DNA of 64,000 nt from Amaranthus tricolor (lineage: Eukaryota > Streptophyta > Magnoliopsida > Caryophyllales > Amaranthaceae). Numbering within the stretch: position 1 is the first letter of the stretch; the number at the start of each line of letters is the position of its first letter. Both the position numbers and the translations under genes were made by a program. This document shows positions 62,478-64,000 of this stretch, piece by piece. The notes under the pieces are model-generated. The model did no database searches. It saw only the letters and a list, made by a program, of their open reading frames with translations, and was not told the DNA's origin. The stretch covers positions 16,229,138 to 16,293,137 of the forward strand of contig NC_080057.1 in assembly GCF_026212465.1 (NCBI RefSeq). Direction: 5' to 3'.

Positions 62478-63602
62478 ATGGATGAAAGTAGTGCAAGTGG
62501 AGGTGGAAGGGGAAAAAACAAACGATTTTGGACTGCTCAAGAAGATAAAGTTCTTGTAGAAGCATTGTTAGAGCTAGCTGTTGATCCTCATTGGAGGTGT
62601 GATAATAGATTCAGAAACGGCTACATGGTTCGCTTAGAGGAGGTCATAGGTAAGGCTCTTCCTGGTTGTAGTTTGAAGGCTATGCCACACATTAATTCTC
62701 GACTTAAGACACTTGGAGCCAAGTTTAGGGCTATTTCTCAAATGTTAAATACAAGTGGATTCGTTTGGGATGATGAAAATAAATGGTTTCTGTGGACCAG
62801 GCTGTTTATGACGAGTTCTGCAAGGTATGATAACCTTTGTAAGGTCATTTTAATTATGTTTGAGATAGTTTGATGATGTTGTATATTTGATCATTTTGAG
62901 CATTTTTTTGTTTTTCAGGATCATCCGAATTGCAAAAACTTGTATGGAGTTTCATTTCCGCACTTTCATGAACTCATGAATGTTTATAGCAAGGATTATA
63001 CTACAAGAAAACCAGCTGAAGATTATGTTGAAGCAATCAAGAATTTGCAAAATGTTGCCCGTCCACAGGTTACACTTGATTCAAGTGATGATGAGGGAGT
63101 TGCTGCTAGTGGTAATGCCACTCAAACTGTTACTTCTCCTCCTGCAAAAAAGATGAAGACTGAAAAAACTTCTAAAAGAAGTAAGAGAGGAAATGGTAGT
63201 GCTGGAAGTTCTAATGAATTGGCTAGCTTACAAGCATTCATGAAAGACATGAATGTTCATCTTTCCACTATGGAAAATGTGATGGCACGCACTGATGATC
63301 GTGAACAGCGTGCAGATGAAAGAGAGCAAAAAATAGTTGAAAAGACTGAGAAAGTGCTAGAGGAACTACTCTCTTTCAATTTAGAAGGTGTCACTCCTAA
63401 CCAAGTTTTTGAAGTGGCTAACATTCTAACCGCACAACTTAACAAGCTCATGATATTTTCAAAGTGTCCCGACGCTTTGAAAAGTGCTTATGTTAAGAGT
63501 CTTCTCGGAGGAATTAGAAATGGTAATGCTTACATCTTATGTTGTGGTTTCATGTATGATTTTGAATTAGATGTTGTTCATAAACTACTACTTTTGGCAT
63601 GA
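62478..63602 (+). pseudogene. PIF/Harbinger Myb/SANT-like DNA-binding protein, frameshifted
   Basis: Partner protein that in PIF/Harbinger elements helps bring the transposase to the ends and into the nucleus. Exon 1 (62478-62824): a basic start, then the trihelix/Myb-like domain (FWTAQEDKVLVEALLELAV, then RLEEVIGKALPGC), then KTLGAKFRAIS and FVWDDENK. One A appears missing near 62782; after it the natural frame reads MVSVDQAVYDEFCK to the donor. Intron 62825-62918 (gtatga...ttttcag). Exon 2 (62919-63602): DHPNCKNLYGVSFPHF, HELMNVYSKDY, a Ser/Lys-rich nuclear-signal-like stretch (AKKMKTEKTSKRSKR) and a predicted coiled coil (about 63240-63380) near ENVMARTDDREQR. Only one lesion is visible, so it is nearly intact. 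Confidence 0.8.
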
Positions 63603-64000
63603 ACTTTATCTAGAAAGAACTATTGGCAAAGACTTGGGTCTTACTACAACACTTATGGTATGAATTTTGATCTAGAAACAAGTGATTATTTGGATTTGTA
63701 ATCAATGGAGCTAGAAAGATATTATTTAGAGTTATTTTTTTTCATATTACAAGAAAAGATTATACAGGTTAATGATATTTCTTTTAAAAATAAGTTTTTC
63801 AAGTTTATCATATAATAACTAGTTATTTTTGGGCAAATAATGAAAGAATTTAAAAACTCATAATTTGATTCCTACCTTGAACCAAACAGTCACAAAGAGA
63901 ATCAATGAGTAGTTCATTTCATTTCCTAAACACAGCCAAACGACTAGGCTAAATTAGGGGAATCTATTCCTTTCTCCTTCATTCCCTTTCCTCATTCCAT
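63603..64000. other. PIF 3' untranslated and sub-terminal region
   Basis: AT-rich tail of the element with inverted terminal-like words (accaaacagtcac, acagccaaacgactag). The window stops before an unambiguous terminus. Confidence 0.5.

Larger units (their letters stand above)
59704..64000 (+). mobile_element. PIF/Harbinger element, right end beyond window
   Basis: Starts GGGGCTGTTTGGTTAG immediately after TAA (59701-59703), the trinucleotide target type of this superfamily. It contains the two diagnostic genes, a DDE transposase and a Myb/SANT-like protein. Sub-terminal words aaccaaacag and cacagccaaac near 63885 and 63930 are inverted relatives of the left end, so the right terminus is probably close to or just past 64000. 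Confidence 0.85.

Overview
This 64 kb window is plant nuclear DNA, almost certainly from a dicot. It is AT-rich and dominated by transposable elements nested inside one another. The evidence is spliced genes, plant Ty1/copia and long-LTR retrotransposons with tRNA-iMet type primer sites, FAR1-type MULE, hAT, CACTA, PIF/Harbinger and plant mariner DNA transposons, and many Stowaway MITEs. The style of the families (FAR1 MULE, SIRE-like copia with an env-like ORF, abundant MITEs with gagacggtctc-type ends) would fit Caryophyllales such as the spinach/beet/goosefoot group, but the sequence alone does not prove that.

Layout. 1-3399: right part of a CACTA element split by a long solo LTR (428-3152, target duplication ATGCC). 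3684-4783: a long-TIR, MULE-like foldback element. 5160-22473: a 5'-truncated, mutated SIRE-like copia element with a nearly open env-like ORF at 9467-10702. Its 3' LTR has been invaded by a foldback element (11337-12604, perfect 9-bp target duplication) and has grown a huge (TA)n tract. That tract received an 8.1 kb MULE (13683-21787) carrying a FAR1-type transposase with a single nonsense codon, three tandem copies of an upstream exon, a second gene on the opposite strand and a dimeric satellite-like array. 22.5-25.9 kb: relics, including an intronless RBP45/47-type RNA-binding-protein pseudogene and a hAT C-terminal fragment.

The only gene that looks complete and host-encoded is an intronless secreted GH18 chitinase-like gene at 25930-26838, with a TATA box and a MITE just upstream. 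27-35.7 kb is AT-rich intergenic DNA with Stowaway and mini-CACTA MITEs. 35.7-41.0 kb is a minus-strand copia element with both LTRs recognisable, a decayed pol and no visible gag. 41447-42719 is a third foldback element.

43.4-53.6 kb is a four-level nest. A probable copia LTR was hit by a long solo LTR (43924-53318, duplication CTTTT). That was hit by a hAT element (44472-50106, 8-bp duplication), and the hAT was hit in its transposase gene by a non-autonomous CACTA (45297-47342, duplication AAC). 54-57.6 kb holds three copies of one MITE family and nested Stowaways. 57635-59690 is a plant mariner-like element with a broken transposase. 59704 to the window end is a PIF/Harbinger element with a broken DDE transposase and its Myb/SANT-like partner gene.

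Apart from the chitinase-like gene nothing here looks like a functional cellular pathway. The interest lies in the nesting chronology, the modular structure of the MULE, and the pattern of inactivating mutations.
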